A stretch of DNA of 64,000 bases from positions 434,001-498,000 of the forward strand of contig CBDCVA010000002.1 in NCBI GenBank assembly GCA_965222935.1. The letters are read 5' to 3'. Within the stretch, counting starts at the first letter, position 1, and each line of letters opens with the position of its first letter. Below, one piece after another: positions 9,376 to 18,351 of this stretch. This DNA comes from CBDCVA01 sp965222935 [NCBI: Candidatus Latescibacterota bacterium] (lineage in GTDB: Bacteria; Latescibacterota; CBDCVA01). The notes under the pieces are model-generated. The model searched no databases, was not told the DNA's origin, and was given only the letters and a program-made list of their open reading frames with translations. The position numbers were made by a program, and so were the translations under genes.

Positions 9376-9543
9376 CTAGTCGCCGCGCAATGCGCGGAAA
9401 ATGAATAAGCCGAGCGCGATGGCGATGCCGAGTTTCATCACCAAGACAATAATCCCGGCGAGCATGCCCAACAGCCAGCCCAACAGCCAGAAGAGTGCGG
9501 CGGCGATCACGATTGCGACGGGAGCTGCGAGCCACGGGCTCAT
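9376..9543 (-). CDS. small hydrophobic membrane protein
   Basis: A 55-aa protein made almost entirely of two hydrophobic segments (VAIVIAAALFWLLGWLLG and IIVLVMKLGIAIALGLFIF) with a charged RALRGD tail. It is probably a two-TM hairpin of the inner membrane. A clean GGAGG Shine-Dalgarno sits 6-7 nt before the ATG. No family was recognised. It is divergent from the diheme lipoprotein, with only 46 nt between the starts. Confidence 0.6.
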   Translation of the reverse strand: MSPWLAAPVAIVIAAALFWLLGWLLGMLAGIIVLVMKLGIAIALGLFIFRALRGD

Positions 9544-9589
9544 CTCTGACCTCCGATCGGGGTGTCTGAATCGACGGAAAGGACTACGC

Positions 9590-9871
9590 ATGATACGACG
9601 AGGGGACGACCGCAGAGGTTCCCTGCGGCTGCGGCGGATGGCGTGCATCGTGCTGCTTGCAGCAGCGAGCCTGGCCGTTGGCTGCAGCGAGAATAAGCCG
9701 CCGCCAAAGATCAATGCCAGCGAGGTGCATAAGCCGCTTCTGAAAGCCGATGCCAAGACCTGCATGATCTGCCACGTCGACCCCGTCAAAGCGAAACAGC
9801 TAGGCAACGCCCCGGTGATGAAACACCCTCCGCGGCCCAACTGTATCTCCTGCCACGTCGCCCCCAGATGA
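9590..9871 (+). CDS. small diheme c-type cytochrome lipoprotein
   Basis: A 93-aa protein with a basic N-terminus, a hydrophobic stretch (MACIVLLAAASLAVGC) and a lipobox Cys, so it should be lipid-anchored outside the inner membrane. Two CxxCH heme motifs follow: CMICH at about residue 61 and CISCH near the C-terminus. An intervening MKH and the HV after the second site could supply distal ligands. This is a minimal diheme cytochrome, probably an electron-transfer protein. GGAAAGGA lies ahead of the ATG. The partner is unknown. Confidence 0.75.
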   Translation: MIRRGDDRRGSLRLRRMACIVLLAAASLAVGCSENKPPPKINASEVHKPLLKADAKTCMICHVDPVKAKQLGNAPVMKHPPRPNCISCHVAPR

Positions 9872-9882
9872 GCTAAACTCGC

Positions 9883-10914
9883 TTGACCATGGTATATCGC
9901 ATCGTCATCACCGACCACTGGTGGACGAGCCTCACGCCGGAGCGCGAGGTGGCGAGTGTCCTGGGTAGCGTTGAAATCACCGACGCTGGCTGTGAGACGA
10001 CCGACGAGGTCAAAGCCGCCATCGTCGGTGCCGACGCCATCATTCACACCACGCACACGTTTACCGCCCTCACCCTGGACGCCGCGACGCACTGCCGTGT
10101 CATTACCCGCTACGGCACGGGTATGGACACGGTAGACATCCCCGCCGCGACCGAGCGCGGGATCGCCGTCTGCAACGTGGTGGACTATTGCACGTCGGAG
10201 GTCACAGAACAGGCCCTATCACTCTTGTTCGCCGCCGCCCGAAAGGTGGTCGAAGGCGAGCATCGCATCCGCGCCGGTGACTGGCGGGAAGCACGCGGGG
10301 CGCACCTTCTGGGTGAGGAGCAGACCGTCCGCGCGATAGCGCCCATCCACAGAATGGAGGGACGCACGCTGGGCCTGCGCGGCTTCGGCCACATCGGCCA
10401 GGCGATGGCGCGCAAGAGCCACGGCCTGGGGTTTCGCGTCATCGCTCACAGCCCCTCGGTCCCATCCCACATCTTCGATGAACTGGGCGTCGAGCGTGTC
10501 AGCTTCGAGGACCTCTTAGCACAATCCGATTTCCTCTCCGTCCACATCCCCCTCACCGACCGAACGCAAAACCTCTTCGACGAAGCCGCTTTCCGACGGA
10601 TGAAGCCCTCCGCCATTTTCATCAACACGGGTCGCGGCGGCGTGGTCGATGGCGCGGCGCTCGCGCGAGCGCTGCATGAGGGCTGGATCGCGGCCGCGGG
10701 ACTGGACGTTATGGCCGTCGAGCCCATCCCACCCGACGACCCGCTGCTCAGCGCCCCCAACCTCGTTCTGAGCCCGCACATCGGCTACTACAGCGAAGAA
10801 GCTCTCGCCGAGCTCCAGCGCCGCACCATGCAGAACGTCGTGGACGTGCTCGGGGGCCGCCGCCCCGAGACGCTCCTCAACCCCGAAGTCGCCGACAGCC
10901 TGGGCCTGCGCTGA
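9883..10914 (+). CDS. D-2-hydroxyacid dehydrogenase (CtBP/SerA-like)
   Basis: A 343-aa NAD-dependent D-isomer-specific 2-hydroxyacid dehydrogenase. The NAD loop LRGFGHIGQAMA, catalytic Arg in NTGRGGVVD, Glu in DVMAVEP and His in SPHIGYYSE are all present. VVDYCTSEVTEQALSLL is characteristic of the C-terminal-binding-protein-like branch. TTG at 9883 and ATG at 9889 are both plausible starts. The substrate is undetermined; no serine-biosynthesis partner is adjacent, so a phosphoglycerate dehydrogenase role is not supported. Confidence 0.9.
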   Translation: MTMVYRIVITDHWWTSLTPEREVASVLGSVEITDAGCETTDEVKAAIVGADAIIHTTHTFTALTLDAATHCRVITRYGTGMDTVDIPAATERGIAVCNVVDYCTSEVTEQALSLLFAAARKVVEGEHRIRAGDWREARGAHLLGEEQTVRAIAPIHRMEGRTLGLRGFGHIGQAMARKSHGLGFRVIAHSPSVPSHIFDELGVERVSFEDLLAQSDFLSVHIPLTDRTQNLFDEAAFRRMKPSAIFINTGRGGVVDGAALARALHEGWIAAAGLDVMAVEPIPPDDPLLSAPNLVLSPHIGYYSEEALAELQRRTMQNVVDVLGGRRPETLLNPEVADSLGLR

Positions 10915-10995
10915 TTGCGCAGAGCGCGTCACCGGAGCGGCCGTGGGAACCTCGTCAGAGCCTGCCACGTTCTCCAGAACGTGAGTTCTCACGCT

Positions 10996-11748
10996 ATGGC
11001 ATCTTCTCAGCCCCCCCGGCGGCGGCGCGGTCAGCTCACCCCCCTTTCGACCATGCCACGGTCGTTCCGCGATGGCTGGATCGGGCTTGCGGCGTCCATC
11101 GTGGTGCACCTAGCGCTCTTCGTGACCTGGCGGTCGCACGTGATCCCCGATCCGCGCTTCGAGCCCGACCGTACCTGGCAGTCCCTCAGGGTGACCTTCA
11201 TCCAACGCGCGCCGCGACCGGACGACGTCTACATCCCCGAGCAAAGAGTGGAGGTGCCTCGGACCCGCCGTCCCACGCCGCGCCGCTTGCGGTCTCTCCA
11301 CCGCCTGACCCCGGACTTCGAGGTCGTCAAGCGAGAGAAGAAGGCGCTCCAAGAAAGGCTGAACCTGGAGGGCCTCGCTGGCAAGCTCGTCCTCCAGTCG
11401 GGTAGCGACGATGTGCTCTTGGGGGACGACCTCTTCGAACCGACCATCCTCGGCGACTGGTTGCGCCGTCGGCGTTCGCAGCGCTCGGGCGAGGTGGTGG
11501 TCTGCTCCCTGCGCATCTACAGCAATGGTACCTGGACCTATCGAGAACGTGCACGGCGCCTGACGCTCCGGGAACGCGGGGTTTACAGACGCTTCGGCGA
11601 CACGCTCTTCGTCCACACCCGCGATTCGACCGAACCCGGCCGCATCGGTCTCGCCGGACGCGTACGCTACGAGGTCGAAGGGACCCGGCTGGAGCTCAAG
11701 CCTCTGCCTTCGGGAAGTGTGGATTTCGCCTGGTTGCGGTTGGAGTGA
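10996..11748 (+). CDS. TonB-like membrane-anchored protein, unknown function
   Basis: A protein of about 250 aa with a basic N-terminus, one TM segment (WIGLAASIVVHLALFVTW, about residues 25-42), then a Pro/Arg-rich stretch (VPRTRRPTPRRLR) and a compact C-terminal domain. The HLALFVTW-type anchor plus basic linker resembles TonB/TolA-like proteins, but no ExbB/ExbD and no canonical TonB C-terminus are present. The C-terminal 80 residues look beta-rich. The ATG at 10996 is chosen because it gives a typical anchor; an upstream in-frame start is possible. Confidence 0.6.
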   Translation: MASSQPPRRRRGQLTPLSTMPRSFRDGWIGLAASIVVHLALFVTWRSHVIPDPRFEPDRTWQSLRVTFIQRAPRPDDVYIPEQRVEVPRTRRPTPRRLRSLHRLTPDFEVVKREKKALQERLNLEGLAGKLVLQSGSDDVLLGDDLFEPTILGDWLRRRRSQRSGEVVVCSLRIYSNGTWTYRERARRLTLRERGVYRRFGDTLFVHTRDSTEPGRIGLAGRVRYEVEGTRLELKPLPSGSVDFAWLRLE

Positions 11749-11775
11749 GGCTCGCGCTCGACGGAGCGAACGACT

Positions 11776-12624
11776 CTACGGCGATCCTAGCTCGTCCGTC
11801 TCGGCGAGGGCCTCCTGAACGACTTCCAGGACGCGCGGGTGCATCCGGGGTGTGGCGCAGATGACGGGGTAGCGGTAAGGTTGCTCCAGATGGCTGGCGA
11901 TTTCGTCCATATCCTTGGGGAAATGGGGTTTACCCTCATGGTCGGTGAGGAGTGCCCCGGTGCGCTCAGCGAAGATGCCCGCATGGGCGAAGTCCCATAA
12001 CGCCAAGCCCATATGGACGTACGCCTCCGCATTTCCGGCGCAGACGTACGCCAAGCCGAAGCCGCCCCCGATATGCCGCGTCTTCTGGAAGACCGCATCG
12101 CACTTCTCATGGAGCAGCGTATTGGTCCTGGGCGTGCGCGATGCGTGTTCCAGCAGGATGAGCGCACGCTTGGGATCGGTCACGCTGCTGGGCCGGCAGA
12201 TCTTGCCATCGAGCGTGAACGGCGTCTGCCTCGAAGCGGCGTAGAGGGCACCCGTTTCAGGGCTTAGGGCCAGACCCAGGATGGGCATCCCATCCCCTAG
12301 AAGCGTTAGAAGCGTCGCGTAGCCCGGCAGGCCGTGCGCATAGTTGAGCGTTCCGTCAATCGGGTCGATGATCCAGACGTAGGGCCGGTCCAGCCCTTCG
12401 CCCGCGCCCTCTTCGCCCAGGATGCCGTCGCCCGCGAAGTGGACCCTCAGCCCCTGGCGGATATAAGCTTCGGCCGCCAGGTCAGCCTCGGTGACGACAT
12501 CGTGCGGGCGATCGGGACTGCTCTTGGCCTTTCCGGTACGGTCACTTACACCCCGGATCACCTCGGCAGCCCCGCGCACGATGCGCTCGGCGGTTACGAG
12601 ATCACGGAAGAGGTCGCGGGGCAC
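11776..12624 (-). CDS. inositol monophosphatase family protein
   Basis: A 282-aa Mg-dependent sugar/inositol phosphatase of the IMPase superfamily. Metal-binding signatures are DVVTEADL, EEGAGEG, WIIDPIDGTLNY and the late ALWDFAHAGIFAERTGA, where WD supplies a metal ligand. The family includes inositol-1-phosphatase, fructose-1,6-bisphosphatase and CysQ; I cannot decide among them. The neighbouring minus-strand hypothetical ends 61 bp before its start. Confidence 0.9.
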   Translation of the reverse strand: MPRDLFRDLVTAERIVRGAAEVIRGVSDRTGKAKSSPDRPHDVVTEADLAAEAYIRQGLRVHFAGDGILGEEGAGEGLDRPYVWIIDPIDGTLNYAHGLPGYATLLTLLGDGMPILGLALSPETGALYAASRQTPFTLDGKICRPSSVTDPKRALILLEHASRTPRTNTLLHEKCDAVFQKTRHIGGGFGLAYVCAGNAEAYVHMGLALWDFAHAGIFAERTGALLTDHEGKPHFPKDMDEIASHLEQPYRYPVICATPRMHPRVLEVVQEALAETDELGSP

Positions 12625-12685
12625 GAGAGAAGTTCACCTACATGGGCTACACGAACGCAGCATGTACTCAAGCTACACACAGATG

Positions 12686-13582
12686 CTACGTCGATGCCCA
12701 GACAAACTGCTGGCGCAGCGCTCTCACATTTTCAGGTAAGGGCCTGTTTAGCAAATGATATCCAAGGTTGATCGTATCATGAGCGAAGCCAATCGCGATA
12801 TTTAGAGTACGACAGAAGCGCGCTAGACGTTGCTCTTCAGGAGGATCACTGGCTTGCAGGGGATCCCAGTGTGTGTAAGCTGACAGCAACTTGAGGTTCT
12901 TATAGTACGGAGCGTACTTGAGATTTGCGACATCCTGAACAGCCGTCTCTGCACGTCTGCAACGTGCATGCCACTTTACGTCCTTTACGTCGCCTATGAG
13001 CTCGGGTAGCGCACGCCAATTTTTGTCCTGTTCGCGCCTTAACTGAGCAGCAGCATTGGGGTCAGCAAAGGCGTATCCTGCGACCAGTCGCTGGGCCTCT
13101 TCAATTTCCCTCTGAAAATTAGCTGGATCAAAGAAATCGCCCAGGAATGTATCATCGAGTAACACCTTTTGTGCTGCCCGAGCCTCCTCCAAGAAGGCTT
13201 TCGCACCGAACTTGAAGAATCTATCCGCCAGTGCTTCGCCATCCTTCGGGTCCTGTGCGTAGAAGCTATAGAGCCAGAAGAGGTCCATGACAACCTCGGT
13301 GAGGTCTCGAAGAAGGCTGTTGGCTTCGTGATCGTAGGGAGATAAACGCCGAATCGCCATCAGCTTTCTACCAATGGCTTTCAGACTCCACGCAACGTAT
13401 CTCTGGAATGGGCGATGTTTTCTGAGATGATTGGCCAGTCCGATCTCCTGGATAAGACGCCACAACTCCTTGTACGTGTCGCTGACCACTTCCTTGAGGG
13501 CGTCAAGAGTTGGGCGCGGGAGTGCAGTTTTGTCTAGTCTCTGAAAATCGGTGATAATTCTAGGCATCTCAGAGTTCGCCAC
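12686..13582 (-). CDS. hypothetical helical protein, DUF5677-like at best
   Basis: A 298-aa soluble, mostly helical protein. A segment SLLRDLTEVVMDLFWLYSF followed by FGAKAFLEEARAAQ recalls DUF5677-type proteins, but I am not certain. No enzymatic motif was recognised. Base composition is clearly less GC-rich than its neighbours (many A/T third positions), suggesting recent acquisition. It stands alone between an IMPase and a PhyH gene. Confidence 0.6.
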   Translation of the reverse strand: MANSEMPRIITDFQRLDKTALPRPTLDALKEVVSDTYKELWRLIQEIGLANHLRKHRPFQRYVAWSLKAIGRKLMAIRRLSPYDHEANSLLRDLTEVVMDLFWLYSFYAQDPKDGEALADRFFKFGAKAFLEEARAAQKVLLDDTFLGDFFDPANFQREIEEAQRLVAGYAFADPNAAAQLRREQDKNWRALPELIGDVKDVKWHARCRRAETAVQDVANLKYAPYYKNLKLLSAYTHWDPLQASDPPEEQRLARFCRTLNIAIGFAHDTINLGYHLLNRPLPENVRALRQQFVWAST

Positions 13583-13645
13583 GCATAATTGCCAAAGCGA
13601 ACCAAACTGTCACACTGACACTCGCATGGCTTTGACTCATTGCCC

Positions 13646-14395
13646 TCAATCGACCCACGGCTCCTCGATCAGCTTCCGCTGGGGCTCGGTGATGCGAGCC
13701 TTCAGCGCGTCCGAGAAGGTGAAGCCGTGGCCGCGCCAGATGTGCATGTATTCCACGCTGTAGGCGTAATAGAGCGTGCGGCGGGGCTTTCCGCTCTCAT
13801 TGACGGTCGAGCCGTGGGTCAGCGCCTCGGTGAAGATGATGACGTCACCGGCTTTCGCCGGAACGGGTTGCAATACCGGTACATCGCGTGGGTCGCGCCC
13901 GAAGGGATTGGGGACGTTCGCCTTGTGGCTTCCGGGGATGACGGCGAAGCACCCGTCTTCAGGGGCCTGATCGGTCAGGCCGATGACCACCTTGACCAGA
14001 GTCGAGTAGAAGCGCCCGTCGGCGAAGCGGTATTGGCAGGGCGCTATCACCGGCGTGTTCGCCATGTGGAGTCCGGTCCAATCGTCACCGTAGCGGAAGA
14101 TGGCGTAGGTGTGGTTGAGGCGGTAGGGCGAACCGACCATCTCCACAACATGAGGTAGGAAGGCGGGCGCATCGATAAGCCACTGGAATGGCTTGCCCGC
14201 CTCGGCGATGTTGGTGATGTAGCGGTCCGTGCCGCGATCGGGCATGACGCGCATGGGCGGAGGAAACCCGTCGGGCGGCAGATGCTCCAGTTCGTCCAGC
14301 CGCGCGTTAAGCTCAACAATCCAGCCATCGTCGATCGCGCCGGGGATGAGCAGATAGCCCTGAAGGTCAAAGAGATAGCGTTCTTCGTCGGTCAT
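13646..14395 (-). CDS. phytanoyl-CoA dioxygenase (PhyH) family protein
   Basis: A 249-aa cupin-fold protein of the PhyH superfamily of Fe(II)/2-oxoglutarate oxygenases. DLQGYLLIPGAID at the start, FAVIPGSHKAN and AGDVIIFTEALTHGS are family landmarks. The canonical HxD metal motif is replaced by LHMANTP, so the first two Fe ligands are not canonical; a His in THGS remains. GGGAGG 8 nt before the ATG at 14395 decides this start, although an ATG 21 nt upstream also has a Shine-Dalgarno-like AAAGGA. The luciferase-like gene ends about 40 bp away on the same strand. Substrate unknown. Confidence 0.8.
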   Translation of the reverse strand: MTDEERYLFDLQGYLLIPGAIDDGWIVELNARLDELEHLPPDGFPPPMRVMPDRGTDRYITNIAEAGKPFQWLIDAPAFLPHVVEMVGSPYRLNHTYAIFRYGDDWTGLHMANTPVIAPCQYRFADGRFYSTLVKVVIGLTDQAPEDGCFAVIPGSHKANVPNPFGRDPRDVPVLQPVPAKAGDVIIFTEALTHGSTVNESGKPRRTLYYAYSVEYMHIWRGHGFTFSDALKARITEPQRKLIEEPWVD

Positions 14396-14436
14396 GGCAG
14401 GCGCCTCCCTCTGCATGGGGATCGTCCTTTCGCGGG

Positions 14437-15561
14437 TCAAAACGCCCCAGCGGTCGTCCCGCTGACCTCCCGATTGAACGCGGGCATCACCTCGCGGGCG
14501 AAGAGCTCCAGGCAGCGCAACCAGCTCGCTTTGTCGTCCCAGTCGAAGCCCTGGATGACGAGCGTGCCGAAGGGACCGGTCTCCTCTACGAGCGCAACCA
14601 GCCTCCGCACTACTTCGTCGGGGTCTCCGGCGATGATCTGATCGTTCATGTAGTAATCGATATCCACCTCGTGATCGGGCGTCGCTGGGTCGCGCTTAAG
14701 GAGTTCTCGCCCAGAAGGCGTGCCGTCGAGCAACTCGCCGATATACTGGTAGCAGTGGGCCACAGAGCCGTTGCGCGCTCGGTCCTGTGCCTCCCGGGTC
14801 GTCTCGGCAACGAAGACGCTGCGAGCGACGTGCCAGTCGCTGCGCTTGGGCTGGTGACCCGCCTCGAGCGCGGCGGCCTCGTAAGTTTTCCAGATATCGG
14901 CGATCACGTCGGAAGTCACCATAGGGTTGGGGATCGTCAGAAACCCCCGCTCTCCCGCGGCCTTCGCGGTGCCGGAATTGCGGCTGGTGATGGGCATGAA
15001 GATGGGTGGGTGGGGCTTCTGCAATGGCCTATGGACATGGCCCGCCCCGATCTCGGGACGGACCCATTCCTCCAGCCGCAGGTTCCAGAACTGACCCTGG
15101 AAGTCATAGGGCGGGTCGGTCATCCACAGGAGCATGATGATCTCCAGCGCCTCGGCCACCATCGCGGCGCTCTGACCGGGATCGATGCCGTAGAACTCCA
15201 GATCGGGACGAAGCGCGCTGGGACCGAAGCAGATGTTGAGCCGGCCGTGCGAGAGGTGGTCGAGGAAGGCGAGGCGGCTGGCGACGTGCCCGGGATGATG
15301 GTACTGGAGGCAGACCGGCGCGGGCCCTATCCGGATGGTCTGGGTCATCGCCAGCGCCTTGGCGATGAACAGCTCGGGCATGACGATGGTCTCGACGGAC
15401 GAGGTGTGATGCTCACCGATCCAGAACTCGCTGAAGCCCAGTTCCTCGGCCAGGACGACGAATTCCAGGTCCTCGTCGAGGCTCTGCTCCAACGGCTTCT
15501 CCGGAGGGTGGACCGGCATGATGAAGACGCCATACCGGATGGGTTGTTGCTCTTGATGCAT
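14437..15561 (-). CDS. LLM-class flavin-dependent oxidoreductase
   Basis: A 374-aa bacterial-luciferase-like TIM-barrel monooxygenase using FMN (or F420). GFSEFWIGEHHTS, RIGPAPVCLQYHHP, FLDHLSHGRLNICFG and PHPPIFMPITSRNSG match the family. In this group the active-site His and the phosphate-binding loop lie in the EHH and SHGRL regions. GAAGG precedes the ATG at 15561; a longer form starting 36 nt upstream lacks a comparable site. It may share a transcript with the PhyH gene, and the two could act on the same small molecule. Confidence 0.85.
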   Translation of the reverse strand: MHQEQQPIRYGVFIMPVHPPEKPLEQSLDEDLEFVVLAEELGFSEFWIGEHHTSSVETIVMPELFIAKALAMTQTIRIGPAPVCLQYHHPGHVASRLAFLDHLSHGRLNICFGPSALRPDLEFYGIDPGQSAAMVAEALEIIMLLWMTDPPYDFQGQFWNLRLEEWVRPEIGAGHVHRPLQKPHPPIFMPITSRNSGTAKAAGERGFLTIPNPMVTSDVIADIWKTYEAAALEAGHQPKRSDWHVARSVFVAETTREAQDRARNGSVAHCYQYIGELLDGTPSGRELLKRDPATPDHEVDIDYYMNDQIIAGDPDEVVRRLVALVEETGPFGTLVIQGFDWDDKASWLRCLELFAREVMPAFNREVSGTTAGAF

Positions 15562-15669
15562 TGTGTCGCACCTTCTTTCAGAATGTATGGCGATCACTCA
15601 TACGCGTTGCCGGCCCAGCCGTGAATGAACGGCTGGCGCACTCCAGAAGGGAGGACGAAGCCGAGTTGC

Positions 15670-16575
15670 CTATACGTGCACGAACTTCTTGAAGCCGTCC
15701 TCGACGAGAACTTCAGCGCAGTAGATATCGCCGTTGGAATCGACCCAGATGCCGTGCGGCGCGCCCTTGAAGTGCCAGGGCTCGTCCCCTTTCACTCCCC
15801 ACTGCGCCAGGACCTCCCAGTCCGCGCTCATCACGCTGATCCGCCCGTCCAGCCATCTGCTATCCGCAGGCTCAAGCTCAAACTCCGGCCCACGTTCGCC
15901 GCACTCGGTGATGTAGCGGGTGCCGTCGGGCGCGATGTACTGGTGGTTGGGATCGAGGAGCCCACCCTGCTCGCTCTGATATTCCCCCTCGGTGTTGAAG
16001 GTCTGGCAGCGGAGGTTGGTCCTGTCCATGATGTACACATGCCCCTCGGCGTCGAGCCGCACGTCGTGCGGCAACACGAACTGTCCGGGGCCCGTGCCCT
16101 CCTCGCCCCATGACAGGATCAGCTCGCCCGATGCCGTGAAGCGGTGCACGCGGTGCTGCCCGTAGCCGTCGGAGACGAAGAGGTCGCCCGATGCCGCCTC
16201 CACCACCTGAGTCGGCCTGTTGAAGGGCGCTCCAGGCGCGCCGGTCTCCCCCGGCGTCCCTATCGACATGAGAACCTTCCCGTCCAGCGTCGTCTTGAGC
16301 ACCGTGTGGGCGCCCATGTCGGTCAGAAAAACGTGGTCGTCCGGGCTGATCCAGATGCCGTGCGGCGTCGTGAAGAGATCATTGCCCCAGCGATCCACGA
16401 GACGGCCGTCCGGCTCGAAGACCAGCACCTCCGTCTGAGGCTCTCGTACGAAGACATAGACGCGGTCGTTGGAATCGCACGCCACGCCGCATGCTAGCCC
16501 AAAGGCCTTGATCTCTCCGTTCCGTCCCCAATCGGGGACGATGTCGTACTGGTAGTCACCTTGTCCTACGCGCAT
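15670..16575 (-). CDS. NHL-repeat six-bladed propeller protein, PAL-like
   Basis: A 301-aa beta-propeller resembling peptidyl-alpha-hydroxyglycine alpha-amidating lyase/SMP-30-type propellers. Repeating units are GVACDSNDRVYVFVREP, GIWISPDDHVFLTDMG, DLFVSDGYGQHRVHRF, HDVRLDAEGHVYIMDRTN and GIWVDSNGDIYCAEV. No signal peptide is evident. GGAGGAG before the ATG at 16575 and alignment with the paralog (M-VG-G-YQY) support this start. It is a tandem duplicate of the next upstream gene, 56 bp away. Confidence 0.85.
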   Translation of the reverse strand: MRVGQGDYQYDIVPDWGRNGEIKAFGLACGVACDSNDRVYVFVREPQTEVLVFEPDGRLVDRWGNDLFTTPHGIWISPDDHVFLTDMGAHTVLKTTLDGKVLMSIGTPGETGAPGAPFNRPTQVVEAASGDLFVSDGYGQHRVHRFTASGELILSWGEEGTGPGQFVLPHDVRLDAEGHVYIMDRTNLRCQTFNTEGEYQSEQGGLLDPNHQYIAPDGTRYITECGERGPEFELEPADSRWLDGRISVMSADWEVLAQWGVKGDEPWHFKGAPHGIWVDSNGDIYCAEVLVEDGFKKFVHV

Positions 16576-16631
16576 GCGTTTCTCCTCCATTTCGTGAGAG
16601 ACGACCGATGTCCCTCCCCCTCCCGATAGTG

Positions 16632-17486
16632 CTACACGCGTACCAGCTTCTTGAACTCGTCAAGTCCGATCGTGCTCCAGTAGATGTCACCATGGGAATC
16701 CACCCAGATGCCGTGTGTGCCACCGACATCCACACGCGCCAGGACCTCCCAGCCCTCGTTCAGGATGGTGATCCCTCCTTCGGCCATGTAGAAAGTCCCA
16801 TCCGGCGCGATGAACAGATCGTTGGGCGACAGAAACCCGCCGTGCTCGGCCTGATACTTCCCCTGAGCGTTGAACACCTGACAGCGCCCGTTCGGCCGGT
16901 CGAGAATGTAGACACGGCCTTCGCGGTCCACCGTCACGTCATGCGGCAACTCGAACTGTCCGGGCCCCTTGCCCTCTTCGCCCCAAGAGGTAACGAGATC
17001 ACCCGACGCCGTCAAGCGGTGCACCCGGTTCTGCCCGTATCCGTCTGAGATGAAGAGGTCCCCGCCCGGGCCCTCGACCGCCCGCGTCGGTTTGTTGAAG
17101 GGCGCTCCATGAGCACCGGGCGCTCCGGGCGTCCCCAGCGTCATGACGACTTCCCCGTCCAGCGTCAACTTACGGACCGTATGGTCTCCGGTATGCGTCA
17201 GGTAGATGTGATCGTCCGGGCTGATCCAGATGCCGTGGGGTCCCACCGGACCGAAGGTCTGACGCTCGTCGAGCGGACCGTAAAGGAAGTCCTTCCCCCA
17301 GCGGTCGAGAAGGTGGCCTTCCCGGTCGAAGACCAGGATCTCCCACTGGGGCTCTCGAATGCTGACGTACACTCGGTCCCCCGAATCGCAGGCCACACCC
17401 GTAGGCAGACCAAACGCCTGTATCTCCCCGCCGCGCCCCCAATCAGCGACAACTTCGTACTGATACGATCCCTCTCCTACGCTCAT
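16632..17486 (-). CDS. NHL-repeat six-bladed propeller protein (paralog)
   Basis: A 284-aa paralog of the downstream propeller, sharing the same blade order and wording (MSVGEGSYQYEVVADWGRGG, GVACDSGDRVYVSIREP, GIWISPDDHIYLTHTGDH, DLFISDGYGQNRVHRLT). It lacks about 15 residues in the fourth to fifth blade relative to its partner. The two are probably recent tandem duplicates serving related lactone or sugar substrates; catalysis is not provable from sequence. Confidence 0.85.
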   Translation of the reverse strand: MSVGEGSYQYEVVADWGRGGEIQAFGLPTGVACDSGDRVYVSIREPQWEILVFDREGHLLDRWGKDFLYGPLDERQTFGPVGPHGIWISPDDHIYLTHTGDHTVRKLTLDGEVVMTLGTPGAPGAHGAPFNKPTRAVEGPGGDLFISDGYGQNRVHRLTASGDLVTSWGEEGKGPGQFELPHDVTVDREGRVYILDRPNGRCQVFNAQGKYQAEHGGFLSPNDLFIAPDGTFYMAEGGITILNEGWEVLARVDVGGTHGIWVDSHGDIYWSTIGLDEFKKLVRV

Positions 17487-17594
17487 GCTCCTCGCTCCCC
17501 GCAGATGATGAACCCGACCCCGGCCGGACCGATGGCGTCCCGAAGGGACTGAAAGATATGCCGCCTCGCTTCCGAAGGGTAGGGCTCTATCGAA

Positions 17595-18221
17595 TCAGGG
17601 CTGCGCCAGAAGTTTCAGGATGGGGTGCTCGCGCAGATGACGCCCGGCCCACACGAGCGGGGTCTCACCATGGTCGTCGATGATGAGCCTGTCCGCGCCC
17701 GCGGCCAACAGCCGTCGAATGGTGGCCTCATCACCGTAGGCGGCGGCGCGGTGCAGCGGGGTCTCCCCAACCGTGGGGACACTGCCCTCGAAGTTGATGG
17801 AGGTGACGCCGACTTTTGTCTTACGGTTCGGGTCGGCGCCCGCCTCGAGCAGGAGTCGGATGCACTCGGCGTGCGCCGGGTCCGTCACGCGCTTTGCGAG
17901 GGCATGGTGAAGCGGCGTTTCACCGGAGTCCGGGCGGCCGATGTTCGGATCCGCGCCACGCGTCAGTAAGAGCCGAACCGCGTCCGGCCTCGCCATAAAG
18001 CAGTGACCGGGCAGCGCCGGCTTGGGACCCTCGGCACAGAAAGCGTTGACGTCGGCCCCATGGTCCAAAAGATACTCAAGGACACTCGCATCTGCGCTCA
18101 GGAGAGGGCCGATGCCAAAGCGGTTGCGGGCGTTAACGTCCGCACCGGCCCCCACGAGACGGCGAACCTCTCGAAGGTCGCCGCTCCCGGCGGCCTCGAC
18201 GAGTCGCTCGTTGACGTCCAT
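17595..18221 (-). CDS. ankyrin-repeat protein
   Basis: A 208-aa protein made of about six ankyrin repeats: NERLVEAAGSGDLREVRRLV, GADVNARNRFGIGPL, YLLDHGADVNAF, RLLLTRGADPN, ETPLHHALAKRV, ETPLHRAAAYGDEATIRRLL and a capping HGETPLVWAGRH. There is no signal peptide or TM segment, so it is probably cytoplasmic. The ATG at 18221 starts exactly at the N-cap repeat. It is one of three ankyrin genes in this 9-kb block. The binding partner is unknown. Confidence 0.88.
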   Translation of the reverse strand: MDVNERLVEAAGSGDLREVRRLVGAGADVNARNRFGIGPLLSADASVLEYLLDHGADVNAFCAEGPKPALPGHCFMARPDAVRLLLTRGADPNIGRPDSGETPLHHALAKRVTDPAHAECIRLLLEAGADPNRKTKVGVTSINFEGSVPTVGETPLHRAAAYGDEATIRRLLAAGADRLIIDDHGETPLVWAGRHLREHPILKLLAQP

Positions 18222-18351
18222 CTCACCGCTCACCGTAAGCCCCCTCCTCTCTGCAAACGTACTCGTCGAGCAGTCACCCGGGCGAGCCAACGTCGTCCGC
18301 ATTGATGACATCCATGAGCTGTCCAGCTTCCGCGGGAATAGCGCCTCTCTC

